DNA of 64,000 bases from Streptomyces bambusae (GTDB lineage: Bacteria; Actinomycetota; Actinomycetes; Streptomycetales; Streptomycetaceae): assembly GCF_019400985.1 (NCBI RefSeq), contig NZ_WTFF01000002.1, positions 1 to 64,000 of the forward strand, written 5' to 3'. The notes beneath the pieces are model-generated. The model saw only the letters and a list, made by a program, of their open reading frames with translations, was not told the DNA's origin and did no database searches. Position 1 is the first letter of the stretch, and every line of letters begins with the position of its first letter. Made by a program: the position numbers and the translations under genes. Positions 43,940 through 55,400 of the stretch are shown here, piece after piece.

Positions 43940-46411
43940 GTGCCTCCTGTCACCTCTGCCCGCGGCGTGCCACGTCGCGCGGCCGCCGTGCTCGCCGGCC
44001 TGGCGCTGGCCGTCGGCGTCCTGCCCACGACTGCCCTGACCGCTCCGGTCGCGGCTGCCGCCACCGTCGCAGCCGCTGCCGGCACACCCGTCCGGGTCAA
44101 CCAGCTCGGCTACCTGCCCGACGGCCCCAAGCGTGCCACCGTGGTCAGCTCCGCGACCGCCCCGCTCGCCTGGCAACTGCGCGACACCTCGGGCGCGGTG
44201 GCCGCCTCGGGCACCACCACGGTGCACGGCGCCGACCAGGCGTCCGGCCAGTCCACGCACCTGGTGGACTTCGGCGCGTACACAGGCAACGGCACCGGCT
44301 TCACCCTGGTCGTCGACGGTCGGACCAGCCACCCCTTCGACATCTCCGCCGCGCTGTACGACGGATTACGCGCCGACAGCATGTCGTTCTTCTATCAGCA
44401 GCGCAGCGGCATTGCGATCGACGCCGCCCTGGCGGGCGGCACTGCCTACGCCCGCCCCGCCGGGCACCTGGGCGTGGCCCCCAACAAGGGCGACAGCAGC
44501 GTCCCCTGCCAGGTCGGGGTGTGCGACTACCGACTGGACGTGCGTGGCGGCTGGTACGACGCGGGCGACCACGGCAAGTACGTGGTCAACGGCGGCATAT
44601 CCGCCTGGGAAATGGTCAACTCCTTCGAGCGGGCCCACCGTTCGGGCGGGGATGCGGCCCTCGGGGACGCGACGCTGCGCGTGCCGGAGCGTGGCAACGG
44701 GACGCCGGACGTGCTGGACGAGGCCCGCTGGGAGCTGGAGTTCCTGCTGCGGATGCAGGTCCCGGCCGGGAGGCCGATGGCCGGGATGGCCTTCCACAAG
44801 ATGCACGACGCCAACTGGACCGCCCTCCCCACCCGGCCCGAACTCGACTCCGAACAGCGTGAGTTGCACAAGCCGTCGACCGCCGCGACGCTGAACCTGG
44901 CCGCCGCGGCCGCGCAGTGCGCCCGGGTGTACGCGCCGTACGACGCCGCGTTCGCAGCGCGCTGCCTGGACGCGGCCCGCCGCGCCTGGACGGCCGCCAA
45001 GGCCAACCCGGACGTGCTCGCGCCGGCGACCGACAACACCGGCGGCGGTGCGTACGAGGACGCCGACGTCTCCGACGAGTTCTACTGGGCAGCGGCGGAA
45101 CTCCTGGCCACCACCGGTGAGTCACCGTACCGGGACGCCGTCACCTCCTCTGCGCACCACACCAAGCCCGTCGACGCGTTCTGGTGGGGCGGAACCGCGA
45201 CGCTCGGTCGCATCACCCTCGCCACCGTCCCCGGCGTGACCCTGCCCGCCGACGACATGGCCCGGCTGCGCGGCCTGCTGACCGCGGCCGCCGACGGCCA
45301 CCTGTCCGTCATGGCCGGACAGGGCTATGCGGTGCCGCTCCCCGCCACCGGGTACGTGTGGGGCTCCAACAGTTCCGTCACCAACAACGCGATGGTGCTG
45401 GCCGTGGCGTACGAGCTGACCGGTCAGCAGCGCTACCGGGCCGGAGCGCTGGAGTCCTTGGACTACCTGCTGGGCCGCAATGCGCTCGACCTCTCCTACG
45501 TCACCGGCTACGGCGATCGCCATTCCGAGAACCAGCACCACCGGTTCTGGGCGCACCAGAACGAGGCCTCGCTGCCGCACCCGCCGGCCGGTTCCTTCGC
45601 GGGCGGGCCGAACGCGGGACTGGAGGACCCGGTGGCCAGGGAGAAGCTCACGGGCTGCGCTCCGGCGGGGTGCTACGTGGACGACATCGGCTCCTACTCC
45701 ACGAACGAGGTGGCCATCAACTGGAACGCCTCGCTGGCCTGGCTGGCGGCCTTTGCGGCTGAGCGGCGCAGCGCCCCGGCGGTGCCCGTGGTCCAGGTGG
45801 CACCGGCGGCCGTGACGGTCCCGGAGGACGCTTCGGCTCCGGTGGACGTGCGGCTGTCGGCCGCGCCCGGGCAGAACGTGACGGTGACGGTGGCCCGGAC
45901 CTCCGGTGACGAGGACCTGTCGGCGGCCGCGACGCTGGTGTTCACCCCGGCCAACTGGGCGACGGCGCAGCGGGTTGCGGTCTCCGCCGCGCAGGATGCG
46001 GACGCGTTGCCGGGCAGTGCGACCTTCACGGCCGGTGGCCCCGGCGTGCAGCCCGCGACGTTCACGGCGACGGAGGCGGACGACGACGCGCCGGCGGCTT
46101 CGTGCACGGTGGCGTACCGGATCGACAACGCCTGGGGCAACGGCTTCACGGCGACGGTGACCGTGCGGAACACCGGAACCTCGGCGATCTCCGGCTGGAC
46201 CCTCGGCTGGAGCTTCGCGGGTGATCAGCGGATCGGCAACGCCTGGAACGCCGTCGTGAGCCAGTCGGGCAACACGGTCACCGCCCGGGACGCCGGGTGG
46301 AACGGCACGCTGGCGCCCGGCGGCAGCGCGAGCTTCGGCTTCCAGGCGACGTACTCGGGTACCAACGCGATCCCGACGCGCTACACGCTGGGCGGTGCAC
46401 TCTGCTCCTGA
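43940..46411 (+). CDS. Secreted GH9 cellulase with Ig-like, linker and C-terminal CBM2 domains
   Basis: An 823-residue secreted cellulase. Signal peptide (about 1-40), N-terminal CelD_N Ig-like domain beginning [19 protein letters not shown], then the (alpha/alpha)6 GH9 domain: catalytic Asp pair in [17 protein letters not shown], His in [16 protein letters not shown], proton-donor Glu in [20 protein letters not shown]. After about residue 620 comes a beta domain with [12 protein letters not shown] and [18 protein letters not shown], closely resembling one in the GH48 protein, and then CBM2 ([20 protein letters not shown] to GGALCS). GTG 43940 is preceded by GGAAGG. CebR control is predicted. 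Confidence 0.94.
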   Translation: MPPVTSARGVPRRAAAVLAGLALAVGVLPTTALTAPVAAAATVAAAAGTPVRVNQLGYLPDGPKRATVVSSATAPLAWQLRDTSGAVAASGTTTVHGADQASGQSTHLVDFGAYTGNGTGFTLVVDGRTSHPFDISAALYDGLRADSMSFFYQQRSGIAIDAALAGGTAYARPAGHLGVAPNKGDSSVPCQVGVCDYRLDVRGGWYDAGDHGKYVVNGGISAWEMVNSFERAHRSGGDAALGDATLRVPERGNGTPDVLDEARWELEFLLRMQVPAGRPMAGMAFHKMHDANWTALPTRPELDSEQRELHKPSTAATLNLAAAAAQCARVYAPYDAAFAARCLDAARRAWTAAKANPDVLAPATDNTGGGAYEDADVSDEFYWAAAELLATTGESPYRDAVTSSAHHTKPVDAFWWGGTATLGRITLATVPGVTLPADDMARLRGLLTAAADGHLSVMAGQGYAVPLPATGYVWGSNSSVTNNAMVLAVAYELTGQQRYRAGALESLDYLLGRNALDLSYVTGYGDRHSENQHHRFWAHQNEASLPHPPAGSFAGGPNAGLEDPVAREKLTGCAPAGCYVDDIGSYSTNEVAINWNASLAWLAAFAAERRSAPAVPVVQVAPAAVTVPEDASAPVDVRLSAAPGQNVTVTVARTSGDEDLSAAATLVFTPANWATAQRVAVSAAQDADALPGSATFTAGGPGVQPATFTATEADDDAPAASCTVAYRIDNAWGNGFTATVTVRNTGTSAISGWTLGWSFAGDQRIGNAWNAVVSQSGNTVTARDAGWNGTLAPGGSASFGFQATYSGTNAIPTRYTLGGALCS

Positions 46412-46422
46412 ACGACCCTCAC

Positions 46423-46459
46423 GCCCTGCCCGCCGCCGATCGAGTGCGGCGGGCAGGGC
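46423..46459. terminator. Bidirectional terminator between GH9 and xylanase genes
   Basis: GCCCTGCCCGCCGC / GCGGCGGGCAGGGC, a perfect 14-bp stem with a 9-nt loop, 11 nt after the GH9 stop and 68 nt before the convergent xylanase stop. Confidence 0.88.
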
Positions 46460-46527
46460 GCGTACGGGACCGCTCCGGCCGATCAGGGCGACGGCGCTGG
46501 GCGAGCGGTACGTGGGTCCTCAGTGGT

Positions 46528-48264
<1,737 letters not shown>

Positions 48265-48291
48265 TTGATCAGCCGAGACTCTGCACCTCGG

Positions 48292-49266
48292 TCAGTAGCC
48301 GTAGATCATCTTGTAGGCGACCTCGGGCAGGAACTGCCCGGCCGAGGAGCCGGCCCCGGCGCCGCAGTTGCCGTCGGACTCGCCGGGGATCTTGATCCAC
48401 AGCAGCATCTCGGCGCCGCCTGCGCCGCGCCGGCTCGGAGTACCGATCCGGCGGCCCGCGGGGTTGCACCACTGGCCGTTGGAGCCGTTGCCGTTGCGGC
48501 TGGTGTCGACGACGAACGGCTTGGTGTAGCCGTAGGAGCCGAGAGCGGAGTTGACCGCGTTGCCGTAGGACGTGTTCTGGTCGGTGGTGAAGTAGTTGGA
48601 GACGTTGAGCACGAAGCCGCGTGCCCCGCTGACACCGGCGGCGGCAAGCTGGCGCGCCATGGTCGGGGCATCGATCCAGCCGGGGTTCCCGGCGTCGAGG
48701 TAGACCCAGGTATTGGGTGCCTTGGCCTTGAACTGGGCGATGGCGTTCTTCAGCATGGCGTTGCGCTCGGCGATCTGATCGGCCGTCATGCAGCTTTCGT
48801 GGCCGAGCGCGTCGGGTTCGAGGACGACGACGGCCGGGCGGTTGCCGATGCCACTGGCGAAGGCGGCGATCCAGGCGTCGTACGCGGCGCGGCTCCCGGC
48901 GCCGCCGCCGGAGTGACCGGCGCAGATGTCCCGGTCGGGGATGTTGTACGCGACCAGGATCGGCAGCTTGTCGTGGGAGTCCGCGCGGCCGACGTAGGCG
49001 CCGACGGCGGTGCCGATGTCGCCGCTCCAGTTGCCGAACCAGCGGGCTGCCGGGGTGTGGGCGATGGACGTCCGGATCGCCGCCGCCCGCCCGTCGCCCG
49101 GGTTCGCGTTGGCCCACCGCAGGGCGGAGTTGTCGGGGTCGGTGTAGAAGCCGCTGGTCATGGTGGTCGGGTCGGCGGCGTATGCGGGGCCGGCGTCGAT
49201 CAGGGCGAGGCCGGTGGTGAGGACACCGGCCAGCAGGGCCGATGCGGCTCGGACGGACTTGCGCAT
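48292..49266 (-). CDS. Secreted GH6 endoglucanase, catalytic domain only
   Basis: A 324-residue secreted enzyme: signal peptide (MRKSVRAASALLAGVLTTGL, cleavage near AYAAD), GH6 fold with FYTDPDNSALRWANANPGD, LVAYNIPDRDICAGHSGGGA containing the catalytic acid, VVVLEPDALGHESC, FVLNVSNYFTTDQNTSYGNA and LLWIKIPGESDGNCG. The EPDA form and the short surface loops are the endoglucanase type, unlike the exo-type GH6 at 27406. No carbohydrate-binding module. An operator of the TGGAAGCGCTTCCA class lies 31 nt upstream of the start codon. Confidence 0.92.
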   Translation of the reverse strand: MRKSVRAASALLAGVLTTGLALIDAGPAYAADPTTMTSGFYTDPDNSALRWANANPGDGRAAAIRTSIAHTPAARWFGNWSGDIGTAVGAYVGRADSHDKLPILVAYNIPDRDICAGHSGGGAGSRAAYDAWIAAFASGIGNRPAVVVLEPDALGHESCMTADQIAERNAMLKNAIAQFKAKAPNTWVYLDAGNPGWIDAPTMARQLAAAGVSGARGFVLNVSNYFTTDQNTSYGNAVNSALGSYGYTKPFVVDTSRNGNGSNGQWCNPAGRRIGTPSRRGAGGAEMLLWIKIPGESDGNCGAGAGSSAGQFLPEVAYKMIYGY

Positions 49267-49296
49267 GATTCTTCCTCCGAGAGGTGGGGAAGTTGT

Positions 49297-49310
49297 TGGA
49301 AGCGCTTCCA
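49297..49310. promoter_or_regulatory. LacI-type operator upstream of the GH6 endoglucanase
   Basis: TGGAAGCGCTTCCA, a perfect 14-bp palindrome, different from the CebR consensus at two symmetric positions on each side. Likely bound by the divergent LacI protein at 49539. Confidence 0.8.
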
Positions 49311-49418
49311 GTTCTGGGACGGGTCGGACCGCGCTGATGGGATGATTGGGTTCGTCGCCAGGGCGTGTCAAGAGGTTGAACGCGAAACTGCCGTCGTCGC
49401 CGTTATGGCGCGACAGGT

Positions 49419-49432
49419 TGGAAGCGCTACCG
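49419..49432. promoter_or_regulatory. Second LacI-type operator, regulator side
   Basis: TGGAAGCGCTACCG, the left half identical to the 49297 site and the right half degenerate; 107 nt before the LacI start codon. Confidence 0.6.
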
Positions 49433-49538
49433 AATCGAGACCAAGGACGACACCCGTGCGCAGGTCCGAAGTCGGTGCCGTGCGTGGAATCATGGCCGCT
49501 GTTCCGCCGTCCGCGTGAGCACGAGGAGCAGTTCTCGC

Positions 49539-50570
49539 ATGGAGCCGTCGCCCAAGCGCATGCCGACTCTCGACGAGGTGGCCGCACGAGCCGGTGTGTC
49601 GCGCACGGCGGCCTCCCGTGTGATCAACAACGCCCCGCACGTAAGCCGCGCCAAGCGGGAGGCGGTCCAACGGGCCGTGCGCGAGCTGGGTTTCGTGCCC
49701 AATCCGGCCGCGCAGGCCCTGGCGACCCGCAAGGTCGGAGCGGTGGTGCTGGCAGTCTCCAGCGACGAGCCGGGCCTGTTCGCCGACCCGTTCTTCGCGG
49801 AGGTCGTCGTCGGCGTCAGCGCCGCGCTGGAGCAGACCGACCTCGAACTGATCCTGCTGCTGGCCAACACCCCGCGCGGCCGGGAGAGGTTCGAGCGGTT
49901 GCTGCGCTCCCGCCGGGCCGACGGCGTCATGCTGATGGCGCTGCGCGGCGACGATCTCCTGGGACGCCTGTGCCAGGAGGCCGGCCTCCCCGTCGTCTTC
50001 GGCGGACTCCCGCTCACCGGGGAGCCCACATGGTACGTGGACGCCGACAACCGGGGCGGTGCCCGGCTGGCCGCCGAGCACTTCGCGCGCACGGGCCGCC
50101 GACGGCCCGTCATGATCACCGGACAGGTGGATGCCAGGGCCTCCGTCGCGCGGGAGCAGGGGTTCACCGACGGTCTGACCCTGTCCGGCCTGCCGCTGCT
50201 CGGGGTCGAGCCCGGACAGTTCACCGAGGACGGCGGCGCCGCAGCGATGGAGCGACTGCTCCGGGCGCACCCCGACCCCGATGCGGTGTTCGCGGCCTCC
50301 GACGCGATGGCCATCGGCGCTCTGCGCACCTTGCGGGAACGGGGGCTCCGGGTGCCCGAGGACGTCGCGGTGATCGGCTTCGACGACCTGGCGAGCGCCC
50401 GGCACACCAGCCCGCCGCTGACCACGGTCCATCAGCCGGTGCGGGCGCTGGGGCAGGAGATGGCCCGGATGCTGGTCGGTGCCATCGAAGGACACCGCCC
50501 CAGCCCGCTGATCCTCCCGACCCGCCTGACCGTGCGCGAGTCCGCCCCCGATCTGCCCGTGCAGGCCTGA
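49539..50570 (+). CDS. LacI-family regulator, probable repressor of the GH6 endoglucanase
   Basis: A 343-residue LacI protein: helix-turn-helix PTLDEVAARAGVSRTAASRV with unusual AA in the recognition helix (SRTAASRV), hinge VPNPAAQALATRKVGAVVLA, effector domain with WYVDADNRGGARLAAEHFAR and VIGFDDLASARHTSPPLTTV. Overall it resembles CebR (similar effector residues), so cellobiose-like ligands are plausible. ATG 49539 has GAGGAG 11 nt upstream; GTG 49515 is possible. Divergent from the GH6 gene with two operators between. Confidence 0.85.
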   Translation: MEPSPKRMPTLDEVAARAGVSRTAASRVINNAPHVSRAKREAVQRAVRELGFVPNPAAQALATRKVGAVVLAVSSDEPGLFADPFFAEVVVGVSAALEQTDLELILLLANTPRGRERFERLLRSRRADGVMLMALRGDDLLGRLCQEAGLPVVFGGLPLTGEPTWYVDADNRGGARLAAEHFARTGRRRPVMITGQVDARASVAREQGFTDGLTLSGLPLLGVEPGQFTEDGGAAAMERLLRAHPDPDAVFAASDAMAIGALRTLRERGLRVPEDVAVIGFDDLASARHTSPPLTTVHQPVRALGQEMARMLVGAIEGHRPSPLILPTRLTVRESAPDLPVQA

Positions 50571-50601
50571 TCGGCGGGCGGGACCCGGGACGTTCGCGGG
50601 A

Positions 50602-52089
50602 TCACCGGCGTCCCGGCGGTTCCCGTCGGCTCGGGTACGTGACGGCGAACCACGTGAAGTGCGCTTGGCCGGCGGAGGGGCGGCCGTTGGAGGTGGCGTA
50701 GAGGCCGAGCTGGATGCTGGTGAACAGCGGGGTCAGGAAGGTGGCTTCTACGGTGGGCAGATCCTTCCACGTGCCGTCGGGTGCCGCGTGGGCGAAGGTG
50801 TGGCTGAAGCCCCGGATGCGAACCCCCAGGCGAACGGGGCCCGGGGGGAGGGGAATGCCGGCCAGGACCTCGGGCCCGCGGCGGAGGCTGAGTCCTTCCG
50901 TCGTACGGAGGAAGAGGAGATGGGTGTCGTCGTCGAGGACCACGGCGAGGCCGGCCTGTTCGTGCGGTGCGGCGGGGGTGAAGTGCAGTTCGGTGGAGAC
51001 GTCGCAGTCGGGCTGTTCCTGGGGGCGGGCCAGGAGGGACGGGGTGGTGCGTTCACCGAGGCGTTCGGGGCGGAGCTGGAGGCGCAGTCCGTCGCCGGTG
51101 GTCCAGAACCGCGCGGGTGGGGTGCGCAGGGTGCTCCAGTCGGCGGAGAGGGTGGTGAAGCCGTCGTGGAGGGGGCGGCGAAGGTCGGTGTGGACGACGG
51201 GGGAGAAGACCGGCCAGCCCTCGTCCCAGGTGATCCGGCTGAGGAAGGTCTCGCGGCCGAGGGCGGAGCCCGGGCGGACGCCCAGGAGGACGGCCCGCCA
51301 GTCGCCGTACGGGGTCTGGACGAGGTCGGCGTGACCGGTGCAGGTGACCGGGCCCTTGGCGGGTGGCAGCACCGGGTTGCCGGGGGCGCCCACGTACGGG
51401 CCGGTCACGTGGTCGGCGCGGGCGGCCACCACGGTGTGGTCCACATCGGTGCCACCCTCGGCGGTGAGCAGAAGATAGGTGCCGTCGATCTTGTAGAGGT
51501 GCGGGGCTTCCGACCATCGGGCGCCGGGGTGGCTCCCCGACCACAGGACGTGCTCCGGTCCCGTGAGCCGTCGTTCGCGGGGAAGGTACTCGCGCATCCA
51601 GATCTCGGTGAGGCCGGCGTCCTCGTCCACCACGCGGGCGGCGGTGAACCAGGCCCGGCCGTCGCCGTCGCCGCTGTCGTCCGGCCCGTCGTCGAAGAAC
51701 AGCGACGGGTCGAAGCCCTCGCCGTCCAGCCAGTGCGGCTCCGACCACGGCCCCGCCGGGTCGGTCGCCGTGACGACGAAATGGCCGGGGCCGTCCATCA
51801 GCGTGCAGACGAGATGGAAGACCCCGTCATGGTGCCGGATCGTCGGTGCGAACAGCCCCCGTGAGGGCTCGCACCCGTCGAGGTCGAGCTGGGACGGCCG
51901 GTCGAGGGCGGAGCCGATGCGCCGCCAGTTCACGAGATCGCGGCTGTGGAACACGGGAAGGCCCGGGAACCATTCGAAGCTGGACGTCACCAGGTAGTAG
52001 TCCGCGCCCACTCGGCAGACGGACGGGTCGGGCCGGAACCCGGGCAGCACGGGATCACCGAAGACGGGATCATCGAACAACGTGGTCAT
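50602..52089 (-). CDS. GH43 beta-xylosidase / alpha-L-arabinofuranosidase, intracellular
   Basis: A 495-residue five-bladed propeller enzyme with a C-terminal beta-sandwich. Catalytic residues: Asp in PGFRPDPSVCRVGADYYLVT, Asp in DGEGFDPSLFFDDG, Glu in ARWSEAPHLYKIDG. The C-terminal region (PARFWTTGDGLRLQLRP, EQAGLAVVLDDDTHLLFLRT) is the usual GH43_C2 domain. No signal peptide. Its ATG overlaps the TGA of the GH3 gene, so both are coupled; it hydrolyses imported xylo- or arabinoxylo-oligosaccharides. Confidence 0.92.
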   Translation of the reverse strand: MTTLFDDPVFGDPVLPGFRPDPSVCRVGADYYLVTSSFEWFPGLPVFHSRDLVNWRRIGSALDRPSQLDLDGCEPSRGLFAPTIRHHDGVFHLVCTLMDGPGHFVVTATDPAGPWSEPHWLDGEGFDPSLFFDDGPDDSGDGDGRAWFTAARVVDEDAGLTEIWMREYLPRERRLTGPEHVLWSGSHPGARWSEAPHLYKIDGTYLLLTAEGGTDVDHTVVAARADHVTGPYVGAPGNPVLPPAKGPVTCTGHADLVQTPYGDWRAVLLGVRPGSALGRETFLSRITWDEGWPVFSPVVHTDLRRPLHDGFTTLSADWSTLRTPPARFWTTGDGLRLQLRPERLGERTTPSLLARPQEQPDCDVSTELHFTPAAPHEQAGLAVVLDDDTHLLFLRTTEGLSLRRGPEVLAGIPLPPGPVRLGVRIRGFSHTFAHAAPDGTWKDLPTVEATFLTPLFTSIQLGLYATSNGRPSAGQAHFTWFAVTYPSRREPPGRR

Positions 52090-54305
52090 GGAACCGGGAC
52101 GATCTCGACCGGCACGGACAGCACCCGGTCGGCCCCCGGGTGACGTACGGGGCCCTCCAGGGTGAAGGAGCCCTGGAGCGGAAGATCGCCGCTGGACCGT
52201 CCGACGGCCACGCCGATCTCCCCGGGCTCCACTCTCCTGCGCAGGTCGAGCCCGGTGAAGGAGGTCCGGTCGGCATGGACGGCGAAAGTGATCCGGGCGG
52301 CCGCTCCCGGCCGCAGTTCGACCCTGGCGAATCCGGCGAGCCACCGCTGCGGCCGGACGACGGACGCCACGGGGTCGGAGAGGTACAGCTGGACCACCTC
52401 GGTCCCGGCCACCTCGCCGACGTTGCGTACGGTGACCGAAACGGCGACGGCCCCGTCCGTCGCGGCGACGGGATCCACCGAGAGCTCCGAGCAGGTGAAG
52501 CTGGTCCAGCTCAGCCCGTGTCCGAAGGGGAACAGCGGGGTCGGGTCCGCCGAGCTCCAGTCGGTGTGCCCGCCGAGCCTGGCGTGCAGGTAGGTGCCTG
52601 GCTGTCCGCCGACCTGGCGGGGGATGGAGACGGGCAGCCGCCCGGACGGTTCGGCGGCCCCGCTGATGATCCGGGCCAGCGCCGTCCCGCCCTCCTCGCC
52701 GGGGAAGAACACCTGCACCACGGCCGATGCGCGTTCGGCCAGCGTGCCGAGCGCGTAGGGCCGTCCGGAGACGAGGACCAGGACGGTCGGCACCCCGGAG
52801 TCCAGAACGGCGGAGGCGAGTGAGGCCTGGTCGCCGGGCAGGTCGAGGGTCTCGGCGTCGCAGCCCTCCCCGGAGGTGCCCCGGCCGAACATGCCGGCCC
52901 GGTCCCCGAGCACCAGCACGTTCACGTCCGGATCGTCCTCGGTGACCGTGAACCCGGCAGCGGTGAGCGCCTCGCCGAGCGTCGGGATCTCCAGCCCGAG
53001 GTCGCCGGGCAGCGCGACGTGGTTGGGGAAGGAATAGCAGCCGAGGAAGGACCGGGGGTCGTCGGCGTACGGCCCGCTGATCGCGACACGGCACGGCCGC
53101 AGCGGCAGGGTGCCGTCGTTGGCGAGCAGCACGGTGGACCGTTCGGCCAGGAGCCTGGCCAGTGCCCGGTTCTCCGGCGGGTCGAGGTCGACCGGCCCGG
53201 GCTCGACGGGTTCCCAGCCGGGGTCGAGCAGGCCGAGCTCGGCCTTCTGCAGCAGGACCCGTTCCGCGGCCCGGTCGATGAACTCCTCGGACAGGCTTCC
53301 CGACCGCACGAGTTCGGTCAGCGGCTCGCCGTAGCAGCGGGCCGTGGGCAGCTCGACATCGATTCCGGCGGTCAGCGCCAGGGCGCCGGCCGCGCCGCGC
53401 GATCCGGTGACCCCGTGCCGGGTCTGAAGGAAGGAGACGGCGTAGTAGTCGGCGACGACCACACCGCCGAAACCGAGCTCACCCCTGAGCAGTTCGGTCA
53501 GCAGCCGTTCGTCGGCTGCCACCGGGACGCCGTCCACGTCGGTGTAACTGTTCATCACCGACCGGGCGCCTCCCTCGCGCAGTGCCCGTACGAAAGGCTC
53601 GACCAGCACGTCCCTGAATTCGCGCGGCCCCGAGGAGACGGGGGCCATGTTCCGGCCGCCGCGTGAGGCCGAGTACCCGGCGAAGTGCTTGAGCGTCGCC
53701 ACGATCCCGGCGCCCTCCAAGCCCTGCACGTAGGCGGTGCCGATCGCTCCGACGAGGTAGGGATCCTCGCCGATGCATTCCTCGGTCCGGCCCCACCGGT
53801 AGTCGCGGACCACGTCGAGCACCGGAGCCAGCCCTTGGTGGACGCCGACCCGCCGCATCCCCGTGCCGATGGCGGCGGCCATGCGGCGCACGAGCCCGGG
53901 ATCGAAGGACGCGCCCCAGGCCAGCGGCCCGGGGAAGACCGTCGCCCCCGACGTCATGAACCCGGTCAGGCACTCCTCGTGAGCGACCGCCGGGATCCCG
54001 AACCGGCCGGATCCGGTCACCTGCCGCTGGAGCGAGGCGAGCCGCTCCATCCCGGCTTCCGCGGTGATCGGAGCGGTGCCGAACACCCGGGTGAGCTGGC
54101 CGAGCCCGTGGGCGACGATGTCGTCGAGGCCGGGCGCGGACTCGCCGGAATCGTCCTCCATCGGCGCGACCGGTGTCCCCGGATCCGAGGGCAGCGCCCA
54201 GAAGCCGGCGAGCTGACCCGCCTTCTCGTCCAGCGTCATCCGTTCCAGCAGATCGGCGACCCGTGTGGACACGGGCAGGAGGGGGTCACGCCAGGGCTCG
54301 GTCAA
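52086..54305 (-). CDS. bxlA: GH3 beta-xylosidase/beta-glucosidase, intracellular (BxlA-type)
   Basis: A 739-residue GH3 enzyme. N-terminal barrel with VADLLERMTLDEKAGQLAGF, RVGVHQGLAPVLDVVRDYRW, KHFAGYSASRGGRN and the nucleophile Asp in GFGGVVVADYYAVSFLQ; a C-terminal alpha/beta domain with VLVLGDRAGMFGRGTSGEGC, and FnIII-like end (FPFGHGLSWTSFTCSELSV, RTSFTGLDLRRRVEPGEIGV). TTG start with AGGAG 8 nt upstream; no signal peptide. Lies 9 nt after bxlR. The position (bxlR-GH3, divergent from bxlEFG) is that of BxlA in S. lividans/S. thermoviolaceus. Confidence 0.9.
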   Translation of the reverse strand: MTEPWRDPLLPVSTRVADLLERMTLDEKAGQLAGFWALPSDPGTPVAPMEDDSGESAPGLDDIVAHGLGQLTRVFGTAPITAEAGMERLASLQRQVTGSGRFGIPAVAHEECLTGFMTSGATVFPGPLAWGASFDPGLVRRMAAAIGTGMRRVGVHQGLAPVLDVVRDYRWGRTEECIGEDPYLVGAIGTAYVQGLEGAGIVATLKHFAGYSASRGGRNMAPVSSGPREFRDVLVEPFVRALREGGARSVMNSYTDVDGVPVAADERLLTELLRGELGFGGVVVADYYAVSFLQTRHGVTGSRGAAGALALTAGIDVELPTARCYGEPLTELVRSGSLSEEFIDRAAERVLLQKAELGLLDPGWEPVEPGPVDLDPPENRALARLLAERSTVLLANDGTLPLRPCRVAISGPYADDPRSFLGCYSFPNHVALPGDLGLEIPTLGEALTAAGFTVTEDDPDVNVLVLGDRAGMFGRGTSGEGCDAETLDLPGDQASLASAVLDSGVPTVLVLVSGRPYALGTLAERASAVVQVFFPGEEGGTALARIISGAAEPSGRLPVSIPRQVGGQPGTYLHARLGGHTDWSSADPTPLFPFGHGLSWTSFTCSELSVDPVAATDGAVAVSVTVRNVGEVAGTEVVQLYLSDPVASVVRPQRWLAGFARVELRPGAAARITFAVHADRTSFTGLDLRRRVEPGEIGVAVGRSSGDLPLQGSFTLEGPVRHPGADRVLSVPVEIVPVP

Positions 54306-54314
54306 GGAGTTCTC

Positions 54315-55328
54315 CTAGAGACGGGGCGGGGCGGTGGAGAGCCGGACCTTGAGCTCGGTCGAGAGCTCCATCCGGGGGCTGACCAGGGGCTGGCCGTCCA
54401 GGAGCTGGAAGAGCGTGCGGGCGGCGAGCCGGCCCATCTCCTCCAGCGGCTGGCGCACGGTGGTCAGCGGCGGTGACAGCCATTCGCACATCGGCAGGTC
54501 GTCGAAACCGACCACGCTGAGGTCGTGCGGGATGCTCAGCCCGCCCTGCCGGGCGGCTTCGTAGACGCCCATCGCCTGCTGGTCGCTACCGGCGAAGACG
54601 GCGGTCGGCGGCTCGGGGAGGGCGAGCAGTTCCCGGGCGCGCCGGAAGCCGCCCTCGTGCTGGAAGTCGCCGAACCGGATCAGGTCGCGGTCGACCTCGA
54701 TCCCGGCCCGCTCCAGCGCGGCCCGGTACCCGTCGATGCGGGCCTGGCTGCAGAGCATCTCCTTGCGCCCGCCGATCGTGGCGATCCGGCGGTGCCCCAG
54801 CTCCAGCAGGTGCTCGGTGGCGGCGAGGCCGCCCGCCCAGTTGGTCGCGCCGATGCTCGGCACACCGTTGCCCGGCAGGTCGATCGGGTCGATGACGACC
54901 AGCGCCACGCCGGCCTGTTCGACCTGGGCGCGCTGGGCCTGGGTGACCGAGGCGGTGACGAGGATGACGCCGTCGCTGTGGTGCAGGACCGGCAGTGCGG
55001 CCCAGCTCGACGGCGTGGCCTCGCCCGGCGGGACGAGCGACACGACGGTGCCGACGCTCCGCCGGGCGCACTCGGCCTCGACGCCGCGCAGTATCTCCAC
55101 CGCCCACGCGCTGTCCAGACCGCCGATGATCAAGTCGACCAGGCCCGACCTGCGGGCCCTGCCCTGCCGGCCGGGGCGCAGGTAGTTGTGAGATCGCAGC
55201 AGGGTCTCGATCCGTTCGCGTGTCGCGGGTGCGACATCGGAGCGACCGTTGATCACCTTGGACACGGTGGCCTGGGAGACCCCTGCCTCCGCGGCGATGA
55301 CGGCCAGGGTCGGACGCTGCTCGCTCAA
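54315..55328 (-). CDS. bxlR: LacI-family repressor BxlR
   Basis: A 337-residue LacI regulator: helix-turn-helix PTLAVIAAEAGVSQATVSKV with recognition helix SQATVSKV, then NYLRPGRQGRARRSGLVDLI and effector domain containing SIGATNWAGGLAATEHLLEL, AVFAGSDQQAMGVYEAARQG and VVGFDDLPMCEWLSPPLTTV. TTG 55328 has a near-ideal GAGGAG 6 nt before it; the longer ATG-initiated frame adds a Pro/Arg-rich tail without homology. Divergent from bxlEFG; BxlR senses xylobiose/xylose in relatives. Confidence 0.9.
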   Translation of the reverse strand: MSEQRPTLAVIAAEAGVSQATVSKVINGRSDVAPATRERIETLLRSHNYLRPGRQGRARRSGLVDLIIGGLDSAWAVEILRGVEAECARRSVGTVVSLVPPGEATPSSWAALPVLHHSDGVILVTASVTQAQRAQVEQAGVALVVIDPIDLPGNGVPSIGATNWAGGLAATEHLLELGHRRIATIGGRKEMLCSQARIDGYRAALERAGIEVDRDLIRFGDFQHEGGFRRARELLALPEPPTAVFAGSDQQAMGVYEAARQGGLSIPHDLSVVGFDDLPMCEWLSPPLTTVRQPLEEMGRLAARTLFQLLDGQPLVSPRMELSTELKVRLSTAPPRL

Positions 55329-55379
55329 CTTCGCTCCTCTGCGCGGACGCCTTGGGCCGGCGGCTGGCGACACATATCG

Positions 55380-55400
55380 CAAACTTTCGAAGAGTTTCCG
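55380..55400. promoter_or_regulatory. Inverted-repeat motif near the bxlR start (possible BxlR site)
   Basis: AAACT-TTCGAAG-AGTTT: inverted AAACT/AGTTT around TTCGAA, 52 nt upstream of bxlR. Related to the CGAAA/TTTCG motif at 55521. Confidence 0.55.
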
